Shown here: one piece after another, positions 37,226 through 47,640 of the stretch | How the letters are laid out: the number at the start of each line of letters is the position of its first letter | Numbering within the stretch: position 1 is the first letter of the stretch | From: Alkalilimnicola sp. S0819 | Lineage (GTDB): Bacteria > Pseudomonadota > Gammaproteobacteria > Nitrococcales > WHIW01 | Reading direction: 5' to 3' | Length of the DNA: 64,000 nt | Assembly (NCBI RefSeq): GCF_009295635.1 | Contig: NZ_WHIW01000009.1 | Location: forward strand, 62,001-126,000 | Notes under the pieces: generated by a model | Told to the model about the DNA's origin: nothing | What the model saw: the letters and a program-made list of their open reading frames with translations, nothing else | The model's database searches: none | Translations under genes and position numbers: made by a program

Positions 37226-37890
37226 GGAGGCGGCGATCGCGCCCCATGGGCCTCCAGGCGACGCCCGTACGCGGCCAGCAAGCGGGTGCGCAGCGCCCGA
37301 TCCGCCTCGACCGGCAATGTTCGAAAGCGCAGGCCGAGCAACAGGCTCGTTTCCAGCTCGCCCGGTGGCACGCCGGGCGCCTTTTCCACCCGCGCCAGTT
37401 CGGCGCGCACCAACCACTGCCCCGCGCCGTGCAGTTCTAGACGCAACCCGCCCAGGTACTGCCCGGTGCGGAGCACGCGCATCATCGGGCATGTCAGCTT
37501 TACCCACAGGGCAGCGCCATCGGCGGAGACATCCTGCAGGGCCTCGCCATGAAATCGCCCCAAGGTGTCGATCAAACGGATGCCCGCCGGGCAAACGGCT
37601 CGCGCCCCCCGCTCGGGGCCACGACAGTCGATCACCCGCGGTCTCTCCAGACGCCAGGGCCCGGCTTGTGCGCCATCCAGAGGCACATCGAACTCCAGAC
37701 GGTGATCTCCGTGATCCACGCACAGGCGGGCCGGCGCGCCACGCAGCCAGCCCGGCAAGGCCTCGGGCGCGCGGGCGGCGTCCGCCGCGCCACTGGCCGT
37801 GGCCACGGCGTCCGGTTCGGCGAACAGGCCGCGCAGAAAATCCAGCTCCTCCGCGGATAGGCTGGCGCTATGGGTTTTAGCGGCTTTCAT
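37222..37890 (-). CDS. PilZ-like domain protein
   Basis: The 222 aa soluble protein has a central region resembling PilZ: GIRLIDTLGRFHGEALQDVS, then ADGAALWVKL, where the normal DISxGGxxL motif reads DVSADGAAL. A C-terminal helix has ADRALRTRLLAAYGRRLEAH, matching the position of the PilZ helix. The RxxxR c-di-GMP-binding arginines are not clear, so binding is uncertain. The N-terminal 60 residues are unconserved. The family assignment is moderate. It stands alone. Confidence 0.6.
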   Translation of the reverse strand: MKAAKTHSASLSAEELDFLRGLFAEPDAVATASGAADAARAPEALPGWLRGAPARLCVDHGDHRLEFDVPLDGAQAGPWRLERPRVIDCRGPERGARAVCPAGIRLIDTLGRFHGEALQDVSADGAALWVKLTCPMMRVLRTGQYLGGLRLELHGAGQWLVRAELARVEKAPGVPPGELETSLLLGLRFRTLPVEADRALRTRLLAAYGRRLEAHGARSPPP

Positions 37891-38029
37891 GCTCCCGGGT
37901 GTGGGGGCGGGGCCAGGAAATAAAAGGTTTGCTCAGTTCTAAGACCGCGACCACTGTGCGGGGGCTGGGGCTGACCCGGCGGCTGGCAGAAAGGCCGATA
38001 GGGATCGTGCCAAGGCCCGGGAGGCGCGC

Positions 38030-38056
38030 AAAAAAAACCGGGGAAGAACCCCGGTT
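38030..38056 (-). terminator. Intrinsic terminator after the MFS gene
   Basis: AACCGGGG (38036-38043) and CCCCGGTT (38049-38056) form an 8-bp stem with a five-base loop. On the minus strand the hairpin is followed by a U-run (A residues at 38030-38037). It lies 37 bp beyond the MFS stop at 38093. Confidence 0.92.
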
Positions 38057-38092
38057 GAAGCGGGTCTGGAGCGACCCGAGCGGGAGGTCCGT

Positions 38093-39292
38093 TCACGCGC
38101 TGCCAAATACCCAGCGACGTCTATCCTGTTCCAGCAACAGGAAACCGGCGGCGCCCGCCAGCACCAGCGCCGCCAGCACCTGAAACATGATCTGATAACC
38201 GTAATACTGCGCCAGCGGTCCCATGAGAAAACCAAAGCCGCGAAAACCCACTTCGTAGAGCATCGCCAGTGTGCCGCTGGCCTGGCCCTGGCGCGCGCTG
38301 CCCATGCGCAGCAGCACCATGGCATTGGCCGCCGGGAACAACAGCCCGTAGCTGAGCCCGAACAGGATCGCCACGCTCACCGCGCTGACCGGGCCGCTGA
38401 TCCCCTGCAGCAGCAGAATGGCACCGGGCAGCCCGATCATGCACAACAGCAGCAGCGGCTCGCGCCCTGGCTGATAGATCCGGCTGCCCAGCAGCAGCCG
38501 GGCCAGCGCCACGGTCAGCAGGGTCGCCGTGAGGAACCAGGCACTGTTGATGGGCAGCGTCACCGCGCCGCTCTCGAACAGGGCATCGAAATAGGTGGGC
38601 ACGAACTGCAGCACCATGCCGAAGGCCCCGCCCAGCACCAGGATCAGCGCCAGCACCCCGAGCACGGACTGCTCCATCGCCACCCCGTCGGCCAGCCCGG
38701 CGCCGGCGGACACCGGGGCCTCCTGCGCCGCCGGGCGCACCTGATGAAGCAACACTACGGCCCCGCCGATGAGCACGGCGGACAGCAAAAAGAAGGCCGC
38801 CCCGCCAAACCGCGTCAGCACCAGCGCACCGACGAAGCTGCCCAGAATATTGCCGCTTTGCACCACCACCGTGAAATAGGCCACGCCCTGGGCCTTGTAT
38901 TCCGCGCTCAGGCAGCGAGCCACCAGGGTGAACACGGTGGTAAACACCAGGGCATGCCCCACGCCACCCAGCAGCCGCAGCGCGTAGGCCAGCACCCCCA
39001 CCTGCTCCACCGCCATGAAGCCCAGCTGGCTGATCAGCGTGATCACCAGCCCCAGGGTCGCCAGTCGCCGGGGCGGCACCCGGTCCGCCAGCCGGCCCAC
39101 CAGGGGCGCGAGTATCAGGAACGGGATCAGCGGAATGCCTACCAGCCAGCCCAGTTCCTGTTCCGTCGCACCCAGGTCGCGCAGGTATTTGGGCAGCAGC
39201 AGCAAAAAACTCAGGCCACAGAAATACCCCCCCGCCGTAAGCAGCAGAAACAGATAATTGCGCCGTTGATCAGGGGCCAGTGCCTTGAGCAT
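38093..39292 (-). CDS. Major facilitator superfamily transporter
   Basis: This 399 aa inner-membrane protein has about 12 helices. The loop 2-3 signature is GRLADRVPPRRLATLGL. Its first half also has LRLLGGVGHALVFTTVFTLV, and the second half has GLSYGLLFPAANAMVLLRMG. It fits drug/metabolite efflux MFS proteins, but no substrate can be named. It is divergent from a LysR-type regulator gene, 84 bp apart, which suggests control by that regulator. Confidence 0.9.
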   Translation of the reverse strand: MLKALAPDQRRNYLFLLLTAGGYFCGLSFLLLLPKYLRDLGATEQELGWLVGIPLIPFLILAPLVGRLADRVPPRRLATLGLVITLISQLGFMAVEQVGVLAYALRLLGGVGHALVFTTVFTLVARCLSAEYKAQGVAYFTVVVQSGNILGSFVGALVLTRFGGAAFFLLSAVLIGGAVVLLHQVRPAAQEAPVSAGAGLADGVAMEQSVLGVLALILVLGGAFGMVLQFVPTYFDALFESGAVTLPINSAWFLTATLLTVALARLLLGSRIYQPGREPLLLLCMIGLPGAILLLQGISGPVSAVSVAILFGLSYGLLFPAANAMVLLRMGSARQGQASGTLAMLYEVGFRGFGFLMGPLAQYYGYQIMFQVLAALVLAGAAGFLLLEQDRRRWVFGSA

Positions 39293-39342
39293 GCATTTCC
39301 TCCGTGGGAGTTCCCCACACTAGCGGCGGCCATGTTATAAAG

Positions 39343-39356
39343 CCAATCCATATTGG
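39343..39356. promoter_or_regulatory. Candidate LysR-type operator
   Basis: CCAAT (39343-39347) and ATTGG (39352-39356) form a perfect inverted repeat with a 4-bp centre in the short divergent region between the MFS and LysR genes. LysR-type regulators bind such dyads at their own promoters. The site is only 20 bp before the chosen LysR start, which fits autoregulation. Confidence 0.45.
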
Positions 39357-39376
39357 TGATGAACTTTATTTGCCTC

Positions 39377-40282
39377 ATGAATCTTCGCAGCGTGGATTTA
39401 AACTTGCTCGCGGTGTTCGACGCCATCTATACCGAGCGCAACATCACCCGCGCCGCCGCCAGCCTCGGCATGAGCCAGCCGGCCCTGAGCAATGCCCTGG
39501 GGCGGTTGCGCAAGCTGCTGCAGGACCCGCTTTTCGAGCGCAACAGCAAGGGCGTTAGCCCCACGCCCCGAGCACGCCAGCTGTCCGTGCCCATCCGCGA
39601 CGCCTTGAATCTGATTCGCAATACCCTGAGCGAGCAATGGCTGTTCGACTACGCCCAGGCCGAGCACCGTTTTACCGTGGCGATGAGCGACTACAGCGAA
39701 TCGGTGCTGTTGCCACCGCTGATGGACTGGCTCAGCAAGCTCGCTCCCGGGGTCAGCCTGCGCACCGTGCCCATTGTGGAGCGCACCCTGCCCGCCGCGC
39801 TCGCCGACGGCGAGGTGGATCTGGCCGTGGGGCACATACCCTTTCTGGATGAGCATTTTCACGCCCAGCGCCTGCTGGATGAGCAATTCCTTGCCGTGGT
39901 GCGTCAGGATCACCCGGAAATTCGGGACCATCTGAGCCTCGCGCTCTATACCCGCTATCCGCACATCATCGTCACGCCCCGCAGCAGTCGCGGGCCACTG
40001 GTGGACGCCGCACTGCAGGCGCGGGGCTTGAGCCGCCGCATCGCCCTGGAACTGCCGAACTTTCTCTCTATTCCGGTGTTGCTGGCGCAGACCGATTTCA
40101 TCAGCAACCTGCCCCAGCGCGTGGCGCGCAGCTATGCTCAGTTGATGAATCTGCGACTGCTGGAGCCGCCGGTGTCCATCGGCCAGGTGCATATGCAGCA
40201 GTACTGGCACGCCCGCAGCGAACACGACCCGGCCAGCCGCTGGCTGCGTCGGGCCGTGGCTGAAATCTGTCGAAGGATATGA
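39377..40282 (+). CDS. LysR-family transcriptional regulator
   Basis: This 301 aa protein has an N-terminal winged helix-turn-helix (VDLNLLAVFDAIYTERNITR, AAASLGMSQPALSNALGRLR) and a type 2 periplasmic-like effector domain (FTVAMSDYSESVLLPPLMDW and later strands). It resembles the NodD/NahR/LinR branch, often responding to aromatic compounds. The start at 39377 gives MNLRSVDLNLLAVFDAI, the usual beginning; ATG at 39359 is an alternative. It is divergent from the MFS gene and followed three bases after its stop by an EamA transporter gene. Confidence 0.92.
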   Translation: MNLRSVDLNLLAVFDAIYTERNITRAAASLGMSQPALSNALGRLRKLLQDPLFERNSKGVSPTPRARQLSVPIRDALNLIRNTLSEQWLFDYAQAEHRFTVAMSDYSESVLLPPLMDWLSKLAPGVSLRTVPIVERTLPAALADGEVDLAVGHIPFLDEHFHAQRLLDEQFLAVVRQDHPEIRDHLSLALYTRYPHIIVTPRSSRGPLVDAALQARGLSRRIALELPNFLSIPVLLAQTDFISNLPQRVARSYAQLMNLRLLEPPVSIGQVHMQQYWHARSEHDPASRWLRRAVAEICRRI

Positions 40283-40284
40283 AC

Positions 40285-41166
40285 ATGAGCCGCATCCAGT
40301 GGGCCTATCTGGGCCTCGCCGCCGCCGCCCTGTTCTGGGCCGGCAACGCCATTGTCGCCCGTGCCGTGGTGGACCTGATCCCGCCCATTACGCTGGTGTT
40401 CTGGCGCTGGGTAATCGCCTTTCTGGTGCTCAGCCCCTTTGCCTTGGGGGCGGTGATCCGTGACCGGCGCCTGCTGCTCGCCCGCTGGCCGAAGCTGCTG
40501 GTGCTGGCGGCGCTCAGCGTGGGCAGTTTCAACGCCTTTCTTTATATCGCCGCCCAGACCACCACGGCGATCAATATCACGCTGTTCAACGCCACGGTGC
40601 CCATGCTGGTGGTGGCGCTGGCCTGGCTGCTGCAGGGCCAGCGTCCGCGGTTGCTTGGCATGGTGGGCATCGTGCTGGGCTTCGCGGGGATACTGGCCAT
40701 CGTCAGCGGCGGTGAATGGCGGCGCGTCGTCGGCCTGTCGCTGAACGGGGGGGATTTGTGGATGCTCGCGGCGGTGGGGGTCTGGGGCCTCTACTCGGTG
40801 CAGCTTCGACAATACGGCGCGGGGCTGCATGCGCTGTCCCTGCTGTGGGCGCTGATCCTGCTGGGCCTGCCCATGCTGCTGCCCTTCTATGTCTGGGAGC
40901 TGTGGAGCAGCGGGCCGCTGGAGTGGCAACCGCCAATACTCTGGGCCTTCCTGTTCGTCGGGATCTTCCCCTCGCTGCTGGCCTATCTGTTCTGGGCCCA
41001 CGGGGTTCGGCAAGCGGGGCCTTCCCGGGCCTCGCTGTTCATCTACCTCATTCCGGTGTTCACCACGGTGGTGGCGGTGCCGGTGCTGGGCGAGCAATTG
41101 CTATGGCACCACCTGGGCGGGGGGCTGCTGATCCTCGCGGGGCTGTGGCTGGCGAGCCGGCGCTGA
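40285..41166 (+). CDS. EamA/DMT-family transporter
   Basis: The 293 aa protein has ten predicted helices in two EamA repeats. The first starts LGLAAAALFWAGNAIVARA and the second starts GDLWMLAAVGVWGLYSVQLR. The last helices carry GPSRASLFIYLIPVFTTVVA and LGEQLLWHHLGGGLLILAG, as in metabolite exporters of the RhaT/YdcZ kind. AAGGA with 8-bp spacing selects 40285 over the ATG at 40279. It is likely controlled by the LysR regulator before it. Substrate is unknown. Confidence 0.9.
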   Translation: MSRIQWAYLGLAAAALFWAGNAIVARAVVDLIPPITLVFWRWVIAFLVLSPFALGAVIRDRRLLLARWPKLLVLAALSVGSFNAFLYIAAQTTTAINITLFNATVPMLVVALAWLLQGQRPRLLGMVGIVLGFAGILAIVSGGEWRRVVGLSLNGGDLWMLAAVGVWGLYSVQLRQYGAGLHALSLLWALILLGLPMLLPFYVWELWSSGPLEWQPPILWAFLFVGIFPSLLAYLFWAHGVRQAGPSRASLFIYLIPVFTTVVAVPVLGEQLLWHHLGGGLLILAGLWLASRR

Positions 41167-41172
41167 GCCCGC

Positions 41173-42009
41173 TCAGCAGGCTTCCCAAACCGGCCTGATG
41201 CCCGCAGGCAGCGGCGGCAGGCGGCCGAGCTCCACGAAAGGGTTGCCCGGGTGGTGGAAATCACTGCCCACGGAGCCCATCAGGCTGTACTTGTGACAAT
41301 ACCCGGCCAGCTGCTCGATCATGCGCGGCTGGGTGCGCCGCCCGGCCACCACCTCAAGGCCCACCCCCCCAGCCTCGACAAAGGCCTCCAGCACCCGGCG
41401 CAGCCAGGCGCCGGTGAAACCGTAACCCAGCGGGTGCGCCAGTACCGGCAAGCCGCCGGCCTCGCGAATCCAGTCCAAGGCCTGCGCCATGGGCACCCAT
41501 TGGGCGCGCACATAGGCCGGTCGGCCGCGCTTGAGGTAACGCTTGAAGGCCTGCTCGGCATCCGGCACATGGCCCGCCGCCACCAACGCCCGAGCGTAAT
41601 GGCTGCGGGTCAGCGCCGCCTCGCCGGCCACGGCGCGCGCCGCCTCAGTCGCGCCTTCAAGCCCGCAACGCTGCTCCAGCCGGCGCCCTATGGCTTCGCC
41701 ACGTGCCGCCCGCAGAGCCTGCAATCGGGCCAGCCCCTCCCGCAGCACAGGCGTGTCCGGGTCCATATTCAGCCCCACCACGTGCAAGGTGCGGCCGCGA
41801 AAATCCACCGACAACTCCGCGGCCGGCAACAGCCGGATGCCCTCGCGCCGGGCCTGTTCGGCGGCCTCGGGCACCCCGTCCATGGTGTCGTGATCGGTCA
41901 GCGCCAGCAGCTCCACACCCTCGCCGGCGGCCCGCCGGACCAGTTCGGCCGGCGCCAGCGTGCCGTCGGAGGCGGTGGAGTGACAGTGCAGATCGATGCG
42001 CGGGGGCAT
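41173..42009 (-). CDS. rnm: PHP-domain 5'-3' exoribonuclease (RNase AM, YciV/TrpH)
   Basis: The 278 aa PHP phosphoesterase has metal ligands in IDLHCHSTASDGTL, LTDHDTMDGVPEA, LPAAELSVDF, the LAHPLGY motif and GSDFHHPGN. The family, formerly TrpH/YciV, trims 5' ends of rRNA in E. coli as RNase AM and also acts on pAp. The length and motif order are normal. It is convergent with the EamA gene and divergent from exeA, with an 86-bp promoter space. Confidence 0.92.
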   Translation of the reverse strand: MPPRIDLHCHSTASDGTLAPAELVRRAAGEGVELLALTDHDTMDGVPEAAEQARREGIRLLPAAELSVDFRGRTLHVVGLNMDPDTPVLREGLARLQALRAARGEAIGRRLEQRCGLEGATEAARAVAGEAALTRSHYARALVAAGHVPDAEQAFKRYLKRGRPAYVRAQWVPMAQALDWIREAGGLPVLAHPLGYGFTGAWLRRVLEAFVEAGGVGLEVVAGRRTQPRMIEQLAGYCHKYSLMGSVGSDFHHPGNPFVELGRLPPLPAGIRPVWEAC

Positions 42010-42095
42010 GGGCAGACGGCCTCAAGTTAATTACAGTATGCGGATGGTACCTGCCGGGCCCTACAAGAAACACCGACAAGGCGCACAGCCACCCC

Positions 42096-43733
42096 ATGTA
42101 TGAAGCCTATTTCGGCTTAAGCGAGCATCCCTTCTCGCTCTCGCCCAACCCGCGCTATCTGTATCACAGCCCGCGTCATCGGGAGGCGCTCGCGCACCTG
42201 AGCTACGGCATACAGCAGCGCGGCGGCTTCGTGCAGCTCACCGGCGAGGTGGGCACCGGCAAGACCCTGCTTACCCGCGCGCTGCTGGAAGAGCTGCCGG
42301 GCAATGTGGAACTGGCCCTGATGCTCCAGCCCAGGCTCAGCCCGCTGGAGTTTCTCGCCGCGCTGTGCCGGGAGCTGGACATCCCCCTGCCCGAGCGCCG
42401 CCACAGCATCCAGGCCCTGGTCAGCGCCCTGCACGAATACCTGCTGGAGAACTACGCCCGGGGCCGGCGCACGGTGCTGTTGGTGGACGAGGCGCAGAAC
42501 CTCAGCCCCCAGGTCATCGAGCAGGTGCGCCTGCTCACCAACCTGGAAACCCATCAGGAGAAGCTGCTGCAGATCCTGCTGGTGGGCCAGCCGGAACTGC
42601 GCGAACTGCTCGCGCGCCAGGATATGCGCCAGGTCGCGCAGCGCATCACCGCCCGCTACCACCTGGAACCGCTGAGCGCGGCGGAAACCCGCGACTATGT
42701 GCGCCATCGCCTGGCGGTGGCGGGGGTGACCCGCCCATTGTTCGGGCGCTCGGCGCTGTGGCTGCTGCACCGGCTGAGCGGCGGTGTGCCCCGCCTGGTC
42801 AATGTGATTGCCGACCGTGGTTTGCTCGGCGCCTATGCCCGCAACGAGAGCCTGGTGAGCCTGGGCACGCTCTGGCGCGCCGCCCGGGAGGTGCGCGGCG
42901 AATGGCGCAAGGCTCGTCTGAAACCCGGCCTGATCGTGGCGGCTGTGGTGCTGGCGCTGGCCGCGGCCCTGTCGTTGCCCGGCCTCGCCCCCGAGTCCCA
43001 GGCACCCCGAGCCGCGCCCACCGCGAGCCAGGCGGCCATCGCCGCCGCGCCCGCGGCGCCCGCCACGGTGCCTGACACTGAAACACCGCGCCGTGAGCGC
43101 GCCACCGCGCCCGGCCTGGCCGAAACACTCAACGGGGCCGCCGCCGCCACCGGCCTGGAGCGCGCCTTCGCCACCGTGGCCGAGCGCTGGGGCCTGGCGT
43201 ACCCGGCAAGCGCCCAGGGCGCCCCCTGCGAGAAGGCCGCCCAAATCGGCCTGCGCTGCAGTTATCTCAATGCGGACATGAATTCCGCCCTGCGCCTGAA
43301 CCTGCCGATGATCATCCGGCTCAGCGATATGCGCGGCCGCCCGCACCATTTGAGTATTATGGGCGCGGACGGGGAGCGCATCCGACTGAATCTGGACGGA
43401 AACGAGCTGGAGATTCCCCGCCAGCTGCTGCGCCGGGTCTGGCCCCGGGAACATCTGGTGCTCTGGCGAGCGCCGGCGGGCATCGATGGAATCTTGCGCA
43501 CCGGCAGCCGCGGCGAGCAGGTGCGCTGGCTGCGCCGGCAGTTGGACAGGCTTGAAGGCATTAGCTCCGGCTCCGTGCCGAAGGAGTTCGATGCGGCGCT
43601 GGCGGAGCGGGTACGCCGCTTCCAGCGGGACAATTACCTGCACATCGACGGCAAGGTGGGGGAAAACACCCTGATGCACCTGCTGGGCGCGGTGGCCGCC
43701 GACGATGTGCCGCAGCTCGGCGGGAGGCACTGA
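42096..43733 (+). CDS. exeA: ExeA-type AAA+ ATPase with peptidoglycan-binding domain
   Basis: This 545 aa protein has an N-terminal AAA+/ExeA domain: YFGLSEHPFSLSPNPRYLY, Walker A TGEVGTGKTLLTRALL, Walker B TVLLVDEAQNLS, and later VGQPELRELLARQDMRQVAQ. A membrane helix lies about residues 276-296 (GLIVAAVVLALAAALSLPG). The periplasmic part has an Ala/Pro-rich linker, a C39-like segment, and a C-terminal peptidoglycan-binding domain (GSRGEQVRWLRRQLDRLEG). ExeA with ExeB/GspB inserts the type II secretin through the cell wall. The secretion genes themselves are not in this window. gspB follows after two bases. Confidence 0.93.
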   Translation: MYEAYFGLSEHPFSLSPNPRYLYHSPRHREALAHLSYGIQQRGGFVQLTGEVGTGKTLLTRALLEELPGNVELALMLQPRLSPLEFLAALCRELDIPLPERRHSIQALVSALHEYLLENYARGRRTVLLVDEAQNLSPQVIEQVRLLTNLETHQEKLLQILLVGQPELRELLARQDMRQVAQRITARYHLEPLSAAETRDYVRHRLAVAGVTRPLFGRSALWLLHRLSGGVPRLVNVIADRGLLGAYARNESLVSLGTLWRAAREVRGEWRKARLKPGLIVAAVVLALAAALSLPGLAPESQAPRAAPTASQAAIAAAPAAPATVPDTETPRRERATAPGLAETLNGAAAATGLERAFATVAERWGLAYPASAQGAPCEKAAQIGLRCSYLNADMNSALRLNLPMIIRLSDMRGRPHHLSIMGADGERIRLNLDGNELEIPRQLLRRVWPREHLVLWRAPAGIDGILRTGSRGEQVRWLRRQLDRLEGISSGSVPKEFDAALAERVRRFQRDNYLHIDGKVGENTLMHLLGAVAADDVPQLGGRH

Positions 43734-43735
43734 CC

Positions 43736-44500
43736 GTGTCCTTTATCCTGGACGCCCTGAAACGCTCCGAAGCGGAGCGCCACCGCCAGCAGCCGCCGGC
43801 GGTGACCGGCCCGGTACTGGCCGACCCGCCGACGCCCAGGCCCCGCAACTGGGCCCCCTGGCTCGCACTGGTGTTGTTGATCAATGCGGTGCTGCTGGGC
43901 GCGCTGTTCTGGCCCAGAGGCCCCGACGAGACGAGCAGCGCCCCGGACCCCGAACCGACCCTGCGCAGCGCGCCCCAGGCCACCCCACCGACCCCGGCAG
44001 GCGCCGCGGCCGAGGCACTGCCGCCATCCCGCCCCGGCGCGCTGGCCGATGAAGCCGGCTATGGGCGGCCGGCCACCCGCTCGGCGGCACCAATTGCACC
44101 CCCCACGATGGCCGAACCCGGTGGCGAACCGGTGCCGGCTGCGCGCGCGCCATCCGCGGCTTCCCAAGCCCGGCCCGCGCGCCCCAAACCGCCCCCGAGT
44201 CGCACGGAAACGACAGCTCCGAAACAGGCCCAGCCACAGCGCCACGCGCTGCCCGCTCAGGCTTCGGCCGAGGCGCCACTGCTCAGCGAACTGCCCCAGC
44301 GCGTGCGCGCGGGCATTCCTCCGATTCCGGTGAATATCCACGTTTACGCCCCGGAACCGGCCAGCCGTTTCGTGCTCATCGACATGCGCCGCTACACGGA
44401 GGGCGACACCCTGCACAACGGCCCGCGCCTGGAGGCGATCACCGCCGACGGCCTGGTGCTGGAGCACCAGGGGCGGCGATTCCGCATTCAGGTACGTTGA
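43736..44500 (+). CDS. gspB: General secretion pathway protein GspB
   Basis: This 254 aa protein starts SFILDALKRSEAERHRQQ, the diagnostic GspB opening. It has a single membrane helix (WLALVLLINAVLLGALFW, about residues 42-59), then a long Pro/Ala-rich periplasmic linker. The C-terminal domain holds IPVNIHVYAPEPASRFVLI and DGLVLEHQGRRFRIQV. It partners with ExeA in assembling the type II secretin. The start is a GTG two bases after the exeA stop. The secretion apparatus must be elsewhere in the genome if the pair works as usual. Confidence 0.93.
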   Translation: MSFILDALKRSEAERHRQQPPAVTGPVLADPPTPRPRNWAPWLALVLLINAVLLGALFWPRGPDETSSAPDPEPTLRSAPQATPPTPAGAAAEALPPSRPGALADEAGYGRPATRSAAPIAPPTMAEPGGEPVPAARAPSAASQARPARPKPPPSRTETTAPKQAQPQRHALPAQASAEAPLLSELPQRVRAGIPPIPVNIHVYAPEPASRFVLIDMRRYTEGDTLHNGPRLEAITADGLVLEHQGRRFRIQVR

Positions 44501-44551
44501 GGGGGTTGCCGGTTCTCGGCGCGATACGGGGCGGGGGATGGCGGCGCCTGC

Positions 44552-46402
<1,851 letters not shown>

Positions 46403-46459
46403 GGCGTGGATTCCGTGACGATCAGTGCATTACCCCCGGCACGCGGGACGGGCCCAAGC

Positions 46460-46734
46460 CTACCGTAGACAGGCTGATGGTAGCGAGTACACAGGTTGGG
46501 GCGGCGACACCCGGCTTCCACCGCGTATGAGGTTACGGGTGTACGGATCGGGGTTCTCCCTGAACTTCTCGGCGAAATCCGGGTGCGCCCTGACGCTTTC
46601 GACGATGTTCAAAAACTTCACCCGCTGCTCTTCCGGCGTCGCGCTCCCCCCCTGAAACCAGTGTTCGTTAAAGCTGCGAATTCGGCGATGCGCCAGATGA
46701 AGGAAACGAGCTTGTTGTGGGAGGCTTGGTCCAT
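46460..46734 (-). pseudogene. Deletion scar of a type I restriction-modification locus (hsdM start fused to hsdR part)
   Basis: On the minus strand an ATG at 46734 opens MDQASHNKLVSFIWRIA, the start of type I methyltransferase HsdM. After about 17 residues the match ends. In the next frame, from about 46684, sequence SFNEHWFQGGSATPEEQRVK continues with SVRAHPDFAEKFRENPDPYT. That is the late part of HsdR, the restriction subunit. The match fades after the NPDPYTRNL, and a stop comes at 46460. Most of hsdM, all of hsdS and most of hsdR are missing. The region 46735-46995 beside it has no clear gene; it holds a short dyad (AATCTT at 46880, AAGATT at 46895). Confidence 0.75.
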
Positions 46735-46995
46735 GGCCGGAGGGTTTCCGTAACGCGGTGTGGGGTGGGGTGGTCGTTTAGCTGCCAGGGCACGAGCCAT
46801 ACTAGCGAACGGCTTGTGCAACACGAACCGGGGTGCTCGAACCGGCCAGCGCTGGCTCAGGGGCTGTCGGATTCTGACAAATCTTCGACTAGGCAAGATT
46901 GATGAGAGACACTGGTCAGCTGTCGTCACCTCATAGAGATGGCTGTGTTCGTCTGATTTCAGTCAGGCGCTCCCGCAGGAAGGAGGTTGAGCTTT

Positions 46996-47237
46996 ATGAA
47001 AGCTAAAGCCTTCGACAAAAAATTTGAGCAAGGTCAGGAAGATATTGTTGATGATCTGGGCCTGCCCTCTGCTCGCCGCGTCAATCAGGAACAAAAACGA
47101 ATCAATGTCGATTTCCCGGCCTGGGTTGTTGAATCATTGGATCGCGAGGCTGCAGCATTGGCGTTACCCGCCAATCGATCATCAAGGTGTGGCTGGTAGA
47201 GCGTCTTGAAGCAGGTTCTGCTCTGAGGAAGAGCTGA
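46996..47237 (+). pseudogene. BrnA/CopG-type antitoxin gene with a frameshift
   Basis: The protein begins MKAKAFDKKFEQGQEDIVDD and includes RINVDFPAWVVESLDREAAA, the ribbon-helix-helix beginning of BrnA-like antitoxins. It then shifts: the frame read from 46996 ends at 47199 after ALPANRSSRCGW. The expected ending VTRQSIIKVWLVERLEAGSA is present in another frame and stops at 47237. One missing base near 47161-47165 explains the change. AGGAGG sits 9 bp before the ATG. Codon use is more AT-rich than that of neighbours, which suggests transfer. No BrnT toxin gene is visible upstream. A sequencing error must be excluded. Confidence 0.75.
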
Positions 47238-47315
47238 ATCGTCCGCACTGAAAAACTCATCTCGGTTTAGAAGGAAAAGCATTGGGTCGGGGCTGTTACG
47301 TTACGGTAGTGTCGA

Positions 47316-47503
47316 TTCTGTGGTGGGTGCGGTTTGGGGCGGCCCACGATTTGGCCCCGGCTCCGCCGGGGCTCCCCTCGCTTCTCGCCGGAAAGGGGCG
47401 AGCAGCCAAACTCGCTGCGCTCAAACAGGCTGCTCGCTGATCCCTTTCCGGCTGCGAGGCTCGGCTGCATCGACGTCCGCCCCAAACCGCACCCACCACA
47501 GAA
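47316..47503 (+). repeat. Structured intergenic repeat, copy A1
   Basis: Outer arms at 47316-47342 and 47477-47503 are perfect 27-bp inverted repeats. The 134-bp core between them carries helix P2 (GCCCCGGC with GCCGGGGC) and helix P3 (GCCGGAAAGGG with CCCTTTCCGGC, plus an inner CGAGCAGCC/GGCTGCTCG). It also holds conserved linkers such as CCCACGATTTGG and GCTCGGCTGCATCGACGT. The core is about 90% like copy B1 at 55017-55152. The arms, however, have no similarity to those of B1. It follows the antitoxin relic on the same strand. Confidence 0.85.
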
Positions 47504-47512
47504 CCCCCATCT

Positions 47513-47640
47513 GTCGGCGCAGCCGAGCCCCGGGGGGCTGAGCGGATGAAGTGGAGCGCTGTCTGAGCGAAGCGAGTTCGCGGAACGCCGCTCAGACCGA
47601 GGAGTGAGGGGAGCCCCGGCGGAGCCGGGGCCAAGCCGTG
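47513..47640 (-). repeat. Structured intergenic repeat, copy A2 (inverted, left arm missing)
   Basis: In minus orientation this copy has the shared linkers CGAACTCGCTTCGCTC and GCTCGGCTGCGCCGAC. Helix P2 is GCCCCGGC/GCCGGGGC at 47613-47620 and 47624-47631. Helix P3 is CTGAGCGG/CCGCTCAG at 47538-47545 and 47588-47595. The outer arms do not pair: the expected arm on one side is replaced by sequence next to A1's right arm. It ends 99 bp before the tamB stop and points the same way as tamB. The stretch 47238-47738 holds only these repeats and no gene. Confidence 0.75.

Noticed and set aside
46425-46753. Plus-strand open frames over the restriction scar
   Set aside because: The minus strand shows HsdM and HsdR similarity; the plus frames have no ribosome site or known domain.
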